The notes under the pieces: model-generated
The model's input: the letters and a program-made list of their open reading frames with translations, nothing else
Database searches by the model: none
What the model was told of the DNA's origin: nothing
Source of the DNA: Nostoc paludosum FACHB-159
GTDB lineage: Bacteria > Cyanobacteriota > Cyanobacteriia > Cyanobacteriales > Nostocaceae
NCBI RefSeq assembly: GCF_014698835.1
Contig: NZ_JACJTU010000024.1
Location: forward strand, 62,001-126,000
Direction: 5' to 3'
DNA: 64,000 bases
Position numbers and translations under genes: made by a program
In this document: positions 45,821 to 56,022 of the stretch, piece after piece
Numbering within the stretch: the first letter of the stretch is position 1
How the letters are laid out: the number at the start of each line of letters is the position of its first letter

Positions 45821-46293
45821 AAGTGTTTTCCCTGGGGTAGGAAGTGTTTGTGTGTTCTGAATGTAACTTACCCAGTTGCGATCGCTTTCCTATCACACCA
45901 GCTCAAAAAATTTTGACCGCAGAAATATAGTGGTTTTAGTCGGGATATTAAAACCTACAAAGTGCCGCTTGGTCTTCTTCAATCGATCAATCGCCTCTCA
46001 CAAAACACACATCACGCGATCGCAGCTTTCTCTTTTCCAAGTCTTCTTCTATACTTGGCAAGATAAACCTAGCGCTAAAACAAGTTATTCAAGAAATAGC
46101 AGAATTGCTAGAACTAGATGTTGAAGTTATTAGTAAATCTCTGCGAGAACAGTCTCAGCAGTTAAGAGCATCTTTGGCAAGTATTGAACCCTTCGTACTG
46201 TAGGCTTTTTCCCAGCGCTTCCCATCTGAATATAGCCGATCGCAATTTGTTATGCTATATTAAGCGTAGTCGTTATGAGTTTATAGTATTTTC
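45821..46293. other. Divergent promoter region pilA / thioredoxin reductase, with an ORF remnant
   Basis: 473 bases. It must contain the pilA promoter on the left and the promoter of the gene at 46294 on the right. A plus-strand open frame (45952-46203) has no ATG, but its last 44 codons read as a clean helical protein (LALKQVIQEIAELLELDVEV, ISKSLREQSQQLRASLASIE) and it may be the end of a decayed gene. Confidence 0.5.
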
Positions 46294-47664
46294 ATGAGTA
46301 ACCCAACTGTAGAAAACTTAGTAATTATCGGTTCTGGGCCAGCAGGGTACACAGCCGCCATCTATGCTGGACGTGCTAACCTGAAACCCGTTGTATTTGA
46401 AGGTTTCCAAGCGGGGGGATTGCCTGGTGGACAATTAATGACGACGACGGAAGTCGAGAACTTTCCTGGGTTTCCCCAAGGGATTACCGGGCCGGAACTG
46501 ATGGATAAGATGAAGGCGCAGGCAGAGCGCTGGGGGGCTGAGCTATATACTGAAGATGTTATATCAGTTGACTTGAGTCAGCGTCCGTTTACGGTGCGAT
46601 CGCAAGAAAGAGAAATCAAAACCAACAGCATCGTGATTGCTACCGGTGCGACAGCAAAACGTTTAGGTTTACCCAACGAACAGCAATTCTGGAGTCGGGG
46701 TATTTCGGCTTGTGCAATCTGTGATGGTGCAACACCGATTTTCCACGGTGCAGAATTGGCTGTAATTGGTGCTGGCGACTCAGCGGCAGAAGAATCAATT
46801 TACCTCACCAAGTATGGTTCCAAGGTAAATATGTTGGTACGCACCGATAAAATGCGGGCTTCCAAAGCCATGCAAGACCGAGTTTTAAGCAACCCGAAAA
46901 TCCAAGTGCATTGGAACACAGAAGCCGTCGATATCTTCGGTAACGGTCACATGGAAGGGGTGAAAGTCCGCAATACCAAAACTGGTGAAGAAAGCAAACT
47001 CCACGCAAAGGGTTTATTTTACGCCATTGGTCACACTCCCAATACCTCTTTATTTAAAGGACAACTAGAACTCGATGAGGTGGGTTACGTTGTCACTAAG
47101 CCCGGTTCTGCGGAAACCAGTATAGAAGGCGTTTTTGCCGCTGGTGACGTACAAGATCATGAATTTCGTCAAGCAATTACCGCTGCGGGTAGTGGCTGTA
47201 TGGCGGCGATGTTGGCAGAACGTTGGTTGTCATCTACTGGCTTAATTCAAGAATTCCATCAACAACCAGAAACAGCAGATAACGAATTAGAACATCAGCC
47301 AGCCAAAAAGACCGAGGCTGAGGAAGAAGCTGGATTTAGCTTGAATGCAACGCGTCATGAGGGGGGTTATGCTTTACGGAAATTATTCCACGAAAGCGAT
47401 CGCTTACTCTTAGTTAAATACGTCTCTCCTGGCTGCGGCCCTTGTCATACCTTGAAGCCAATTTTAAACAAAGTGGTGGATGAATTTGACAGCAAAATTC
47501 ACTTTGTGGAAATTGACATCGACAAAGACCGAGATATTGCTGAAAATGCTAACGTTACAGGAACGCCAACCGTTCAATTGTTTAAAAACAAGGAACTGGT
47601 GAAGGAAGTCAAAGGCGTTAAGCAAAAGAGCGAATATCGGCAGTTGATTGAAAGTAATCTTTAG
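46294..47664 (+). CDS. NADPH-thioredoxin reductase fused to thioredoxin (NTRC)
   Basis: 456 residues. The reductase part (1-315) has FAD motif [18 protein letters not shown], active-site CAIC in [15 protein letters not shown], and an NADPH-binding [20 protein letters not shown] linker rich in Glu/Lys leads to a thioredoxin domain (about 350-456) with CGPC in [12 protein letters not shown] and [18 protein letters not shown] uses NADPH to reduce 2-Cys peroxiredoxin and tune photosynthetic metabolism. Length is normal. ATG start. Confidence 0.95.
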   Translation: MSNPTVENLVIIGSGPAGYTAAIYAGRANLKPVVFEGFQAGGLPGGQLMTTTEVENFPGFPQGITGPELMDKMKAQAERWGAELYTEDVISVDLSQRPFTVRSQEREIKTNSIVIATGATAKRLGLPNEQQFWSRGISACAICDGATPIFHGAELAVIGAGDSAAEESIYLTKYGSKVNMLVRTDKMRASKAMQDRVLSNPKIQVHWNTEAVDIFGNGHMEGVKVRNTKTGEESKLHAKGLFYAIGHTPNTSLFKGQLELDEVGYVVTKPGSAETSIEGVFAAGDVQDHEFRQAITAAGSGCMAAMLAERWLSSTGLIQEFHQQPETADNELEHQPAKKTEAEEEAGFSLNATRHEGGYALRKLFHESDRLLLVKYVSPGCGPCHTLKPILNKVVDEFDSKIHFVEIDIDKDRDIAENANVTGTPTVQLFKNKELVKEVKGVKQKSEYRQLIESNL

Positions 47665-47745
47665 GGATTAGGGACTGGGGACTGGGGAATGGGGACTGGG
47701 GATTGGGGGCTAGGGACTGGGGACTGGGGATTGGGAGCTGGGGAT
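47664..47745. repeat. GGGGACT/GGGGATT heptamer array
   Basis: About eleven units of the form ggggact, ggggatt and ggggaat (for example gggactggggactggggaat). Starts directly after the NTRC stop. Its complement is at 48244-48345. Confidence 0.9.
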
Positions 47746-47796
47746 TAGGAAATAATTCTTTTAACTGATAATAGTCAACCAATACCCAGTACCCAA

Positions 47797-48201
47797 TCAC
47801 CAATCACCCAGTTTAGTGCCGTACTCTTCTTTACCCTGCTGTTGGGAACGAATGAAACGACAGTAACCGTTGAGACCTTTTTCAATCCGGTCTTTAAGCT
47901 GACTGACCCAGTTTAATTGTTCTGTGTTGCAGTAGCCCAAACTCTCAGCAATAATGAAAGCACTTTTGGTTTCAGTTAATGAGCCGCGAGCAATGTACAT
48001 AAAACGTAATCTATCTAAATAGTGATAGCGTCCATAGCCCTCAGCTATATTCAGTAAAACGCTGCAAGCTGCTCTTCGTAATCGATCGCTCAAATTGTAA
48101 CGTTCACAACTGGGTAAACTCTCTGCTAATCGATAAGCCGCTTTTAGCAGCTTGAGGCTGTCTTGATAGAAGTCTAAAGATTCAAAACCTCTATCTTGCA
48201 T
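47797..48201 (-). CDS. Four-helix-bundle protein (S23/IVP-like)
   Basis: 134 residues. FESLDFYQDSLKLLKAAYRL, LRRAACSVLLNIAEGYGRYH and MYIARGSLTETKSAFIIAES are the typical pattern of the four-helix-bundle family originally found in 23S rRNA intervening sequences. The function is unknown. The last codons (LGDW, stop) are read from the heptamer repeat CCAATCACC next to it. It is flanked on both sides by heptamer arrays in opposite orientation (47664-47745, 48244-48345), which suggests it may have been inserted as a unit. Confidence 0.88.
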   Translation of the reverse strand: MQDRGFESLDFYQDSLKLLKAAYRLAESLPSCERYNLSDRLRRAACSVLLNIAEGYGRYHYLDRLRFMYIARGSLTETKSAFIIAESLGYCNTEQLNWVSQLKDRIEKGLNGYCRFIRSQQQGKEEYGTKLGDW

Positions 48202-48243
48202 ATCATACCAATCTAAAGTCCTTCAATTTTATGGGACATCTTT

Positions 48244-48345
48244 ACCAAATCCCCAGTCCCCAATCCCCAGCTCCCAATCCCCAGTCCCCAATATGTGACA
48301 TTTTTACCAAATCCCCAGTCCCCAGTCCCCAATCCCCAGTCCCCA
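48244..48345. repeat. CCCCAGT/CCCCAAT heptamer array
   Basis: Units of ccccagt and ccccaat (for example ccccagtccccaatccccag), the reverse complement of the array at 47664-47745. It ends about 45 bases before the ABC permease gene. Confidence 0.9.
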
Positions 48346-48390
48346 TATGTAAAATGGTCAGCGTATCTTCCTCGATCCAGGCGATCGCAC

Positions 48391-49287
48391 ATGGCCATTA
48401 CAAAACGGCAATTACCGATATTTTTCCTGTTTGCTAAAAATCCCAATCTTTCCCAGAAACTCATGCTTATAGGGTTAGTCATCACCCTATTTTTCATTTT
48501 CTTGGCATTCTTCGCTCCTGTATTCCAGGCTTGGGGATGGCTACAAAACCCAAAAGATTTCCTCTCGAATCCAATTCATCAGCCACCATCGGCTAAATAT
48601 TGGTTTGGTACTAGTCGCCTGGGCTATGATGTTTTCTCTCGCACACTGTTCGGCGCTCAAGCCGCGTTGCAAGTGGTAATTTTAGCAACCGCATTGAGTA
48701 TGGTTATCGGTGTACCTTTGGGGATGCTGAGTGGTTATCTCGGCGGGAAATTGGATAAAGTGTTGCTGTTTATTATGGATAGCATCTACACTTTACCAGG
48801 GCTGTTGTTGTCTGTGACACTAGCCTTTGTGGTGGGGCGTGGGATATTGAATGCTGCGATCGCCATTAGCATTGCTTACATTCCCCAATATTACCGGGTT
48901 GTCCGCAACCACACCGTTAGCGTCAAAACTGAAGTGTTCATCGAAGCCGCTCAAGCAATGGGCGCTTCCACTTGGACTGTGCTTTCTCGATATCTATTTT
49001 TCAACGTCATTCAAAGCGTACCCGTACTATTCACTCTCAACGCCGCCGATGCAATTTTAGTATTGGGCGGTTTGGGCTTTTTGGGGCTAGGACTTCCAGA
49101 AGAAGTGCCAGAATGGGGATACGACTTAAAACAAGCACTAGAAGCTTTACCTACCGGCATTTGGTGGACTACCCTTTTCCCTGGTTTAACAATGACATGC
49201 ATGGTAGTAGGGTTATCACTACTTGGTGAAGGGTTAAATGAATTTGTCAATCCTCGTTTGCGAAGAGAAAATAGAATCCGAAAGTAG
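48391..49287 (+). CDS. Peptide/nickel-type ABC transporter permease (DppC/OppC)
   Basis: 298 residues from the ATG at 48391 (MAITKRQLPIFFLFAKNPNL). The upstream extension in the same frame is translated heptamer repeat and is rejected. Five or six transmembrane segments and the OppC-type N-terminal part are visible: LIGLVITLFFIFLAFFAPVF, HQPPSAKYWFGTSRLGYDVF and the EAA loop EAAQAMGASTWTVLSRYLFF. The partner permease, ATPase and binding protein are not in the window, so the gene is a lone unit here. Confidence 0.9.
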   Translation: MAITKRQLPIFFLFAKNPNLSQKLMLIGLVITLFFIFLAFFAPVFQAWGWLQNPKDFLSNPIHQPPSAKYWFGTSRLGYDVFSRTLFGAQAALQVVILATALSMVIGVPLGMLSGYLGGKLDKVLLFIMDSIYTLPGLLLSVTLAFVVGRGILNAAIAISIAYIPQYYRVVRNHTVSVKTEVFIEAAQAMGASTWTVLSRYLFFNVIQSVPVLFTLNAADAILVLGGLGFLGLGLPEEVPEWGYDLKQALEALPTGIWWTTLFPGLTMTCMVVGLSLLGEGLNEFVNPRLRRENRIRK

Positions 49288-49356
49288 TCATTAGTCATTT
49301 GCAAAGGAAAAATGACAACTGACAAATAACAAATAACAAATAGTAGAGAGATTTGT

Positions 49357-49560
49357 GTGAAAGATAATCTGACATTGATTGCCGCCGCTACTGGCGGGTT
49401 TATGCTTTCCGTCGCCCTTGCTGGTATCTTAAGAGGTACTCCTGTTACAGCTTGGCAAGAGCAATCGAGTGTTCGTACTACAACTGTTGCTGACTTACGA
49501 CTCGCACCCAATAAAACAGAAAATTTAGAATATTTTCGTGCCAAAATCGTAAAACCGTAA
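49357..49560 (+). CDS. Small membrane-anchored protein of unknown function
   Basis: 67 residues, GTG start. One hydrophobic segment near the N-terminus (LTLIAAATGGFMLSVALAGI) is followed by a polar tail (QEQSSVRTTTVADLRLAPNK). No family recognised. Tandem repeats (aaatgacaactgacaaataa) lie directly upstream. The reading frame is convincing because of the hydrophobic start, but the evidence is limited. Confidence 0.55.
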   Translation: MKDNLTLIAAATGGFMLSVALAGILRGTPVTAWQEQSSVRTTTVADLRLAPNKTENLEYFRAKIVKP

Positions 49561-49574
49561 GGAATTGTTGATTT

Positions 49575-49800
49575 TGAACTGGGGAGTGGGGAATAGGGAG
49601 ATGGGGAGACGCAAAGAGAAGTCGGAGCGCCGGCTTCCGGCGATCTGAACTTCGGGGGACACAATGACACAGGGACGTAGGGAATAATCAATGCCCAATG
49701 CCCAATGCCCAATACTTCTCTACGAGAGGCTGCGCTCAGTACAAGTGCCCAATGCCCCATACCCAACAACTAATGACTAATGACTAATAACTGATGACTG
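49575..49800. repeat. Composite repeat region before the ROK kinase
   Basis: Contains a purine-rich array, a palindromic element (49616-49657, gagaagtcggagcgccggct..) related to copies at 20122 and 22882, a ctctacgagaggctgcgctc element (about 49717), aatgccc units and a final TGACTAA heptamer array (about 49768-49800) running into the kinase ATG. Confidence 0.85.
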
Positions 49801-50700
49801 ATGACTAATGACGTAATTGGTATTGATGTGGGGGGAACAGCAATTAAGCTGGGACGTTTTACAACTGATGGTACTTGTCTGCAATCTTTGACTTTGACGG
49901 CTCCCCAACCAACAACGCCGGAGGCTGTGTTAGCAGTGTTGGTAGATGCGATCGCTCAAATAGATCCAGATAATCAAAGTGTTGCTATTGGTGTGGGAAC
50001 TCCTGGCCCGGCCGATGCGGCGGCGCGGATTGCGAAAATTGCCATTAACTTACCTGGATGGATTGATGTACCTTTAGCAGACTGGTTGGAAACTAAAACT
50101 GGCAAACCTACTGTAATTGGTAATGATGCTAATTGCGCTCTTTTGGGAGAAGCTTGGTTGGGAGCCGGTCGCCAGTTTCAAAATTTGATTCTCCTAACCT
50201 TAGGGACTGGGGTTGGTGGCGCAATTATGCTCAATGGCAAATTGTTTGTTGGACATCAAGGAGCTGCTGGAGAACTCGGTTTAATTTCATTCAACCCTGA
50301 CGGGCCAATATGCAATAGCGGCAATCAAGGGTCTTTGGAACAATATGCCTCCGCTACTGCCATTCGTCGCCGTACTCTCAAGGAACCCATAGAATTGGGC
50401 GTTCTTGCCCAACAAGGAGATATTGAAGCCTTGACTTTTTGGCAAGAATATGGTATGTGTTTGGGGGTTGGTTTGACAACTTTGGTTTACGTGCTGACAC
50501 CAGAGGCGATCGTCATAGGTGGCGGTATCAGTGGTAGCTTTGAGTTTTTCTTGCCAGCAGTAAAGGCAGAAATTGAGAAGCGAGTGCAGCCTTTATCGCG
50601 AGAGGGTTTACAGATTTTGCCAGCCCAGTTAGGAAAGTTTGCTGGGATGGTCGGTGCAGCTAAGCTGGCATGGCAAAATTATGTAATTCGTAATTCGTAA
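49801..50700 (+). CDS. ROK-family sugar kinase (glucokinase-like)
   Basis: 299 residues. IGIDVGGTAIKLGRFTTDG is the phosphate-1 motif, and VIGNDANCALLGEAWLGAGR and LGTGVGGAIMLNGKLFVGHQ with GAAGELGLISFNPDGPI are the family signatures. The usual zinc-binding CxCGxxGCxE loop is changed to ICNSGNQGSLEQ, so the zinc ligands are largely missing. The likely reaction is ATP-dependent phosphorylation of glucose. The ATG is the last unit of a heptamer array. Confidence 0.92.
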   Translation: MTNDVIGIDVGGTAIKLGRFTTDGTCLQSLTLTAPQPTTPEAVLAVLVDAIAQIDPDNQSVAIGVGTPGPADAAARIAKIAINLPGWIDVPLADWLETKTGKPTVIGNDANCALLGEAWLGAGRQFQNLILLTLGTGVGGAIMLNGKLFVGHQGAAGELGLISFNPDGPICNSGNQGSLEQYASATAIRRRTLKEPIELGVLAQQGDIEALTFWQEYGMCLGVGLTTLVYVLTPEAIVIGGGISGSFEFFLPAVKAEIEKRVQPLSREGLQILPAQLGKFAGMVGAAKLAWQNYVIRNS

Positions 50701-50923
50701 TTCTTAATTATTAACCCACCCACGCCACTTAACTCTACTTGAAGAAATTTTCAGACCGCAGTGGTTCATAAATGGGGAGCTTGAATAAAGATGACGAACT
50801 TTTTTTCTTATTCATAACTGAAATTAGTCGATTTATACCCTTAATAATGAGTAATTTTCCTAAATAATTACGAATTACGTAGCTTGCTTCTCGCCTTTGG
50901 TGAATATTACGAATTATTTAATA

Positions 50924-51346
50924 TTAAGACAAAAAATATCCTGTTGCTTTCTCAACGTATTTGATAACTTTTTCATAGGATTCAGGATTACTCACAGGGT
51001 TAATGACGATGGGAATAGTGCCATCTGGTAACCAAAAAGTTATCCTACCGTTTGATTCGTGACAAAAAGAACTAACGCAGTCGAGGTTAATTACATATTC
51101 ACTTTTTTCGTAAAGGATTTTTACCCAGTAGGCATGATTTAATTTCAATTCAGTAACGCACTCTATATAATCGAGAACCTTTTGATAATCTTCCAGATTA
51201 TTTTGGGGGTTAATCACTATGGGAATGGCACTATCCGGTAACCAAAAAGTCACCCTGCCATTTTTTTCATAACAAAAAGCATGGACACGCTCAAAATTTA
51301 CTACATATTCTTTCCTCTCGTAAAGGATTTTCACCCAGTACGTCAC
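50924..51346 (-). CDS. Protein of two tandem repeats, unknown function
   Basis: 140 residues made of two copies of about 70 residues. Copy 1 (1-71) begins YWVKILYERKEYVVNFERVH and contains GRVTFWLPDSAIPIVINPQN; copy 2 (73-140) begins YWVKILYEKSEYVINLDCVS and contains GRITFWLPDGTIPIVINPVS. No signal peptide or membrane segment. I do not recognise the family. The copies are very similar, so the duplication is recent or under selection. It is on the same strand as pyrG, 138 bases downstream of it. Confidence 0.8.
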   Translation of the reverse strand: MTYWVKILYERKEYVVNFERVHAFCYEKNGRVTFWLPDSAIPIVINPQNNLEDYQKVLDYIECVTELKLNHAYWVKILYEKSEYVINLDCVSSFCHESNGRITFWLPDGTIPIVINPVSNPESYEKVIKYVEKATGYFLS

Positions 51347-51484
51347 AACATCTCCTCAAGTCCAAAATTTACGAATGATGCACCCTATATGCCAAATGTA
51401 CCCAAGCCCTAAGTTAATGTTGCTATGCGCCGATTCAAAATTCAAAAAAATAATTATGAATTATGAATTACGAATTATGAATTA

Positions 51485-53140
<1,656 letters not shown>

Positions 53141-53201
53141 CTAAAAATACATCCCGTCATTGTGCCATAGTGACTGTGGTCAAATCTTCCGCACTCTTGC
53201 T

Positions 53202-55031
53202 GTGAAAAACCTCTTAGGATTAGTAATATTAGGCTGTATTCTCACCTCCTCCTTAGCCTTGGCAGAGCCATCTCTTCTAATCGTTTTTCCCCAGACAAAC
53301 TACCAAACAAGTGCCCAAAAAATCTTTTTTCTGGGCACAGCACCTCCTGATGGACAAGTTTCGATCAATGGTAAGCCAATAAGCCGCAGCAAAGCTGGTC
53401 ATTTTTCTCCGAGTTTACCTTTGCAGTTGGGAGAGAATCTGTTTACTGTGCGTCACCGCGATCGAGAACTCCAGATTAAGGTGACAAGGCTTGCCACTGT
53501 GCCTGAACTTCCACAGGGGTTGGCCTTTGCAAAAGATTCCCTGACTCCGGCAGCTGACATTACCAGACTACCAGGAGAACTTATTTGTTTTAGCGCGATC
53601 GCACCCCCTAACGCCAGTGTATCTGTCCACCTAGCTAATCAAACTGTTACCCTTTTGCCCCAACCCCAGCAAGCCCAACTACCAAGTAATTTGGCAGCTT
53701 TGACGGGACAAAATCAGCCTCATGGCCAGTCTAGCGTAGGTAAGTATGAAGGTTGCACTACACTGCAACAACCTGATACTAATTCCTTAAGCCTAATTTA
53801 CGGCAACAACATCATCTCTGGTGCTGTTGTTCCAGACTCAAGTCAAGAGGTAGATTTGGGACAACCTCAGTTTAAACTGACGCTCAATGGCAAGACCATA
53901 ACTCAACCAGGAAATGGTAAAGTTCAAATCCTCTCAAGAGCAAACTTACCAGTTGCTGAGGTGACGGTAGACGCAGGTGTAGCACGCACTGGCCCTAGTA
54001 CCGATTATTCTCGACTCACACCATTGCCTAAAGGCACACGAGCCACGGTTACAGGTAAGGAAGGTGAATGGTTGCGCCTAGACTATGGAGCTTGGATTAA
54101 TAGTCAGGAAACCCGCACTTTACCCGGTGCAGTTCCGCCACAAACAATAATTCGCAGTGTCGGATACCGTCAACTCCCTGGTGCTACAGAGATGGTTTTC
54201 CCCTTACAAGTCCCCGTACCTGTGAGCGTACAACAGAGCGATCGCACTTTTACTCTCACTCTCTACAATACTACTGCCCAAACGGACATTATTCGCCTGG
54301 ACAATGACCCCCTAATTTCTCGCCTAGATTGGCAACAGGAGACACCAGAACGAGTAAAATACACCTTTAACCTCAAAAAAGCTCAACAGTGGGGATATAA
54401 GCTGAAATACGACGGTACAACCCTGGTTTTAGCTTTGCGTCATCAGCCAGAAATCGGGAACACAAGACGAAAGCCTTTAGCTAATCTCAAGATTGTACTA
54501 GATCCAGGGCATGGAGGTAAAGAATCTGGTGCCAGTGGGCCAACTGGATATTTAGAAAAAGATGTCAATTTGCTAGTTTCCAAATTGTTACGGGATGAGT
54601 TAGTGAAGCGAGGGGCGACGGTGGTGATGACGCGGGAGGACGACAAGGAAGTTTCTTTAGTAGAACGTCAAGCAATTATTAGTCAAGAACAACCAGCGAT
54701 CGCTATTTCCATACATCACAATTCTCTACCCGATGATGGCGATGCTGAAAAAACCAAGGGATTCGCTGCTTTTTGGTATCAACCCCAAGCCCACAGCCTA
54801 GCAATATTTTTACAAGACTATGTAGTTAAAAAACTTGGCAGACCTTCCTATGGTGTGTTTTGGGATAACCTAGCACTGACACGTCCGGCAGCTGCGCCAT
54901 CGGTGTTGTTGGAATTGGGTTTTATGAGTAATCCTGATGAATTTGAACAGGTGGTGAACCCAGAAGAACAGAAGAAAATGGCAAAAGCGATCGCTCAGGG
55001 GATTACTGAGTGGTTTAAAACTGTGAGATAA
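53202..55031 (+). CDS. N-acetylmuramoyl-L-alanine amidase with SH3 and AMIN-like regions
   Basis: 609 residues from the GTG at 53202 (MKNLLGLVILGCILTSSLAL), which gives a clear signal peptide ending near ALA; an upstream TTG at 53160 is rejected. A bacterial SH3 domain (about 260-305; TGPSTDYSRLTPLPKGT) and an AMIN-like beta-rich region (about 320-415) precede the Amidase_3 domain (about 425-605). Zn and catalytic residues are visible in VLDPGHGGKES, GYLEKDVN, SIHHNS and LLELGFMSNP. It cleaves peptide stems from septal peptidoglycan. It is divergent from pyrG with only an 85-base gap. Confidence 0.94.
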   Translation: MKNLLGLVILGCILTSSLALAEPSLLIVFPQTNYQTSAQKIFFLGTAPPDGQVSINGKPISRSKAGHFSPSLPLQLGENLFTVRHRDRELQIKVTRLATVPELPQGLAFAKDSLTPAADITRLPGELICFSAIAPPNASVSVHLANQTVTLLPQPQQAQLPSNLAALTGQNQPHGQSSVGKYEGCTTLQQPDTNSLSLIYGNNIISGAVVPDSSQEVDLGQPQFKLTLNGKTITQPGNGKVQILSRANLPVAEVTVDAGVARTGPSTDYSRLTPLPKGTRATVTGKEGEWLRLDYGAWINSQETRTLPGAVPPQTIIRSVGYRQLPGATEMVFPLQVPVPVSVQQSDRTFTLTLYNTTAQTDIIRLDNDPLISRLDWQQETPERVKYTFNLKKAQQWGYKLKYDGTTLVLALRHQPEIGNTRRKPLANLKIVLDPGHGGKESGASGPTGYLEKDVNLLVSKLLRDELVKRGATVVMTREDDKEVSLVERQAIISQEQPAIAISIHHNSLPDDGDAEKTKGFAAFWYQPQAHSLAIFLQDYVVKKLGRPSYGVFWDNLALTRPAAAPSVLLELGFMSNPDEFEQVVNPEEQKKMAKAIAQGITEWFKTVR

Positions 55032-55044
55032 ATTTGGATTTGCA

Positions 55045-55362
55045 ATGCCGAAGAAGAAATCAGCGATTCTTGAAGCCGTTCACGAAACGGCTACGGGGCT
55101 GCACAAGGCTGGATTGATCGATCGGACTACATTGCGTGAATTATACAGCCTGTGCTTGTCTCCAATTGAACCGCTAGAGCCTGAGCAAATTAAGCAAATA
55201 CGCGAATCATCTCATGTCAGCCAAGCAGTATTTGCTGCAATTTTGAATACAAGTCTATCAACGGTTCAAAAGTGGGAAATCGGTCAGAAGCGTCCCAGTA
55301 GCACTGCCCTTAAGCTGTTGCACCTAGTTAAGAAGCGGGGATTGAATAGCCTGATTGATTAA
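55045..55362 (+). CDS. XRE-family HTH protein, HigA-like orphan antitoxin
   Basis: 105 residues. The second half is a helix-turn-helix (VSQAVFAAILNTSLSTVQKW, EIGQKRPSSTALKLLHLVKK), as in HigA/NadS-type antitoxins; the N-terminal part (MPKKKSAILEAVHETATGLH) is the flexible toxin-contacting part of such proteins. No toxin gene lies upstream: the amidase ends 13 bases before it. It could be an orphan or a regulator. A truncated DUF2283 fragment follows after 26 bases. Confidence 0.8.
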   Translation: MPKKKSAILEAVHETATGLHKAGLIDRTTLRELYSLCLSPIEPLEPEQIKQIRESSHVSQAVFAAILNTSLSTVQKWEIGQKRPSSTALKLLHLVKKRGLNSLID

Positions 55363-55388
55363 GGGTTATTTTTGAGGAAAGTGACACT

Positions 55389-55445
55389 ATGAAAATCAGT
55401 TATGACCAAGAAACTGACTCACTTTATATTCGCTTAGTCGTATGA
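55389..55445 (+). pseudogene. DUF2283 remnant (18 codons, then stop)
   Basis: ATG AAA ATC AGT TAT GAC reads MKISYDQETDSLYIRLVV and then stops with TGA. The start of DUF2283 proteins is typically MKIxYDxExDxLYIRL, so this looks like the first 16 residues of a truncated copy; an intact member would be about 65 residues. It follows the XRE gene, as DUF2283 genes often do in toxin-antitoxin-like contexts. Confidence 0.65.
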
Positions 55446-55686
55446 AAATCGCTCAATCGCACGTACAAACGTAGTATGTTAATAAAATTATTCCAGAAAT
55501 GCGATCGCAGCTACTCGATATTAATGATGAGATGCGATCGCACTTTTTTATAAATCTACTCTGTTGGTAAATCTAACTTTGCAAAAAATTTTTACAGTAC
55601 ATTTCAAATGACCATTCCTGTTCTGAATCATCGAGAGCCGCTCTCACTGGTGTCAAATCTGCAAAGTTTTTAGGTTTTGATGCCGT

Positions 55687-55863
55687 TTATGCAGTTGGTG
55701 GAACATTTCTCAGGACATCACCCCACTGCCAAACCCAGAAGATAGAGCAATGCAGAAGATAGCACTCTTGAAAATTTTTCACAAACGTACCATCAGACTG
55801 TGGTAGTTGAGTGCGATCGGGGAACTGAGGCGGGATGGCTAGATCGGCAAGTGTTTCACTCAT
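55687..55863 (-). pseudogene. Uma2-family nuclease fragment (decayed)
   Basis: Reading from the ATG at 55863, MSETLADLAIPPQFPDRTQL then PQSDGTFVKNFQE resembles the N-terminal start of Uma2-type PD-(D/E)XK proteins of Nostoc. After that the sequence changes to an unrelated tail (CYLLHCSIFWVWQWGD) and stops, as expected after a deletion or frameshift. The catalytic domain is absent. The family call rests on memory of the N-terminal pattern. Confidence 0.5.
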
Positions 55864-56022
55864 ACTTGTCTTAATGACAAATTTATGTAATGCTTTACCC
55901 TTGCCACAAGGCATTAGGAAATATTATAACACCTTGCTATATCTGGATTTCAGTGCTTGTACAGTGCCAAAATCCCTTGAATTGCGAGTAGAAATATATG
56001 AAATCTTATATTTTTAAAGTTT

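Larger units (their letters stand above)
55363..56022. other. Long intergenic region with gene remnants
   Basis: 660 bases. Besides the DUF2283 and Uma2-like relics, a plus-strand open frame at about 55619-55758 (including AALTGVKSAKFLGFDAVYAV) has no start and no family. The region looks like decayed accessory DNA. It must also hold the promoter of the secreted-protein gene at 56023. Confidence 0.5.

Noticed and set aside
47664-48345. Possible CRISPR array from the regular repeats
   Set aside because: The units are 7-8 bases without spacers, and no Cas genes occur, so these are simple tandem repeats.
48295-48390. N-terminal extension of the ABC permease
   Set aside because: The extension is translated from heptamer repeats; the ATG at 48391 gives the normal start.
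49011-49769. 252-residue minus-strand ORF
   Set aside because: It lies antisense to the ABC permease and across repeats, has biased composition, and shows no family pattern.
53160-53201. TTG start 14 codons upstream of the amidase
   Set aside because: It would put residues before a perfectly placed signal peptide; the GTG at 53202 fits better.
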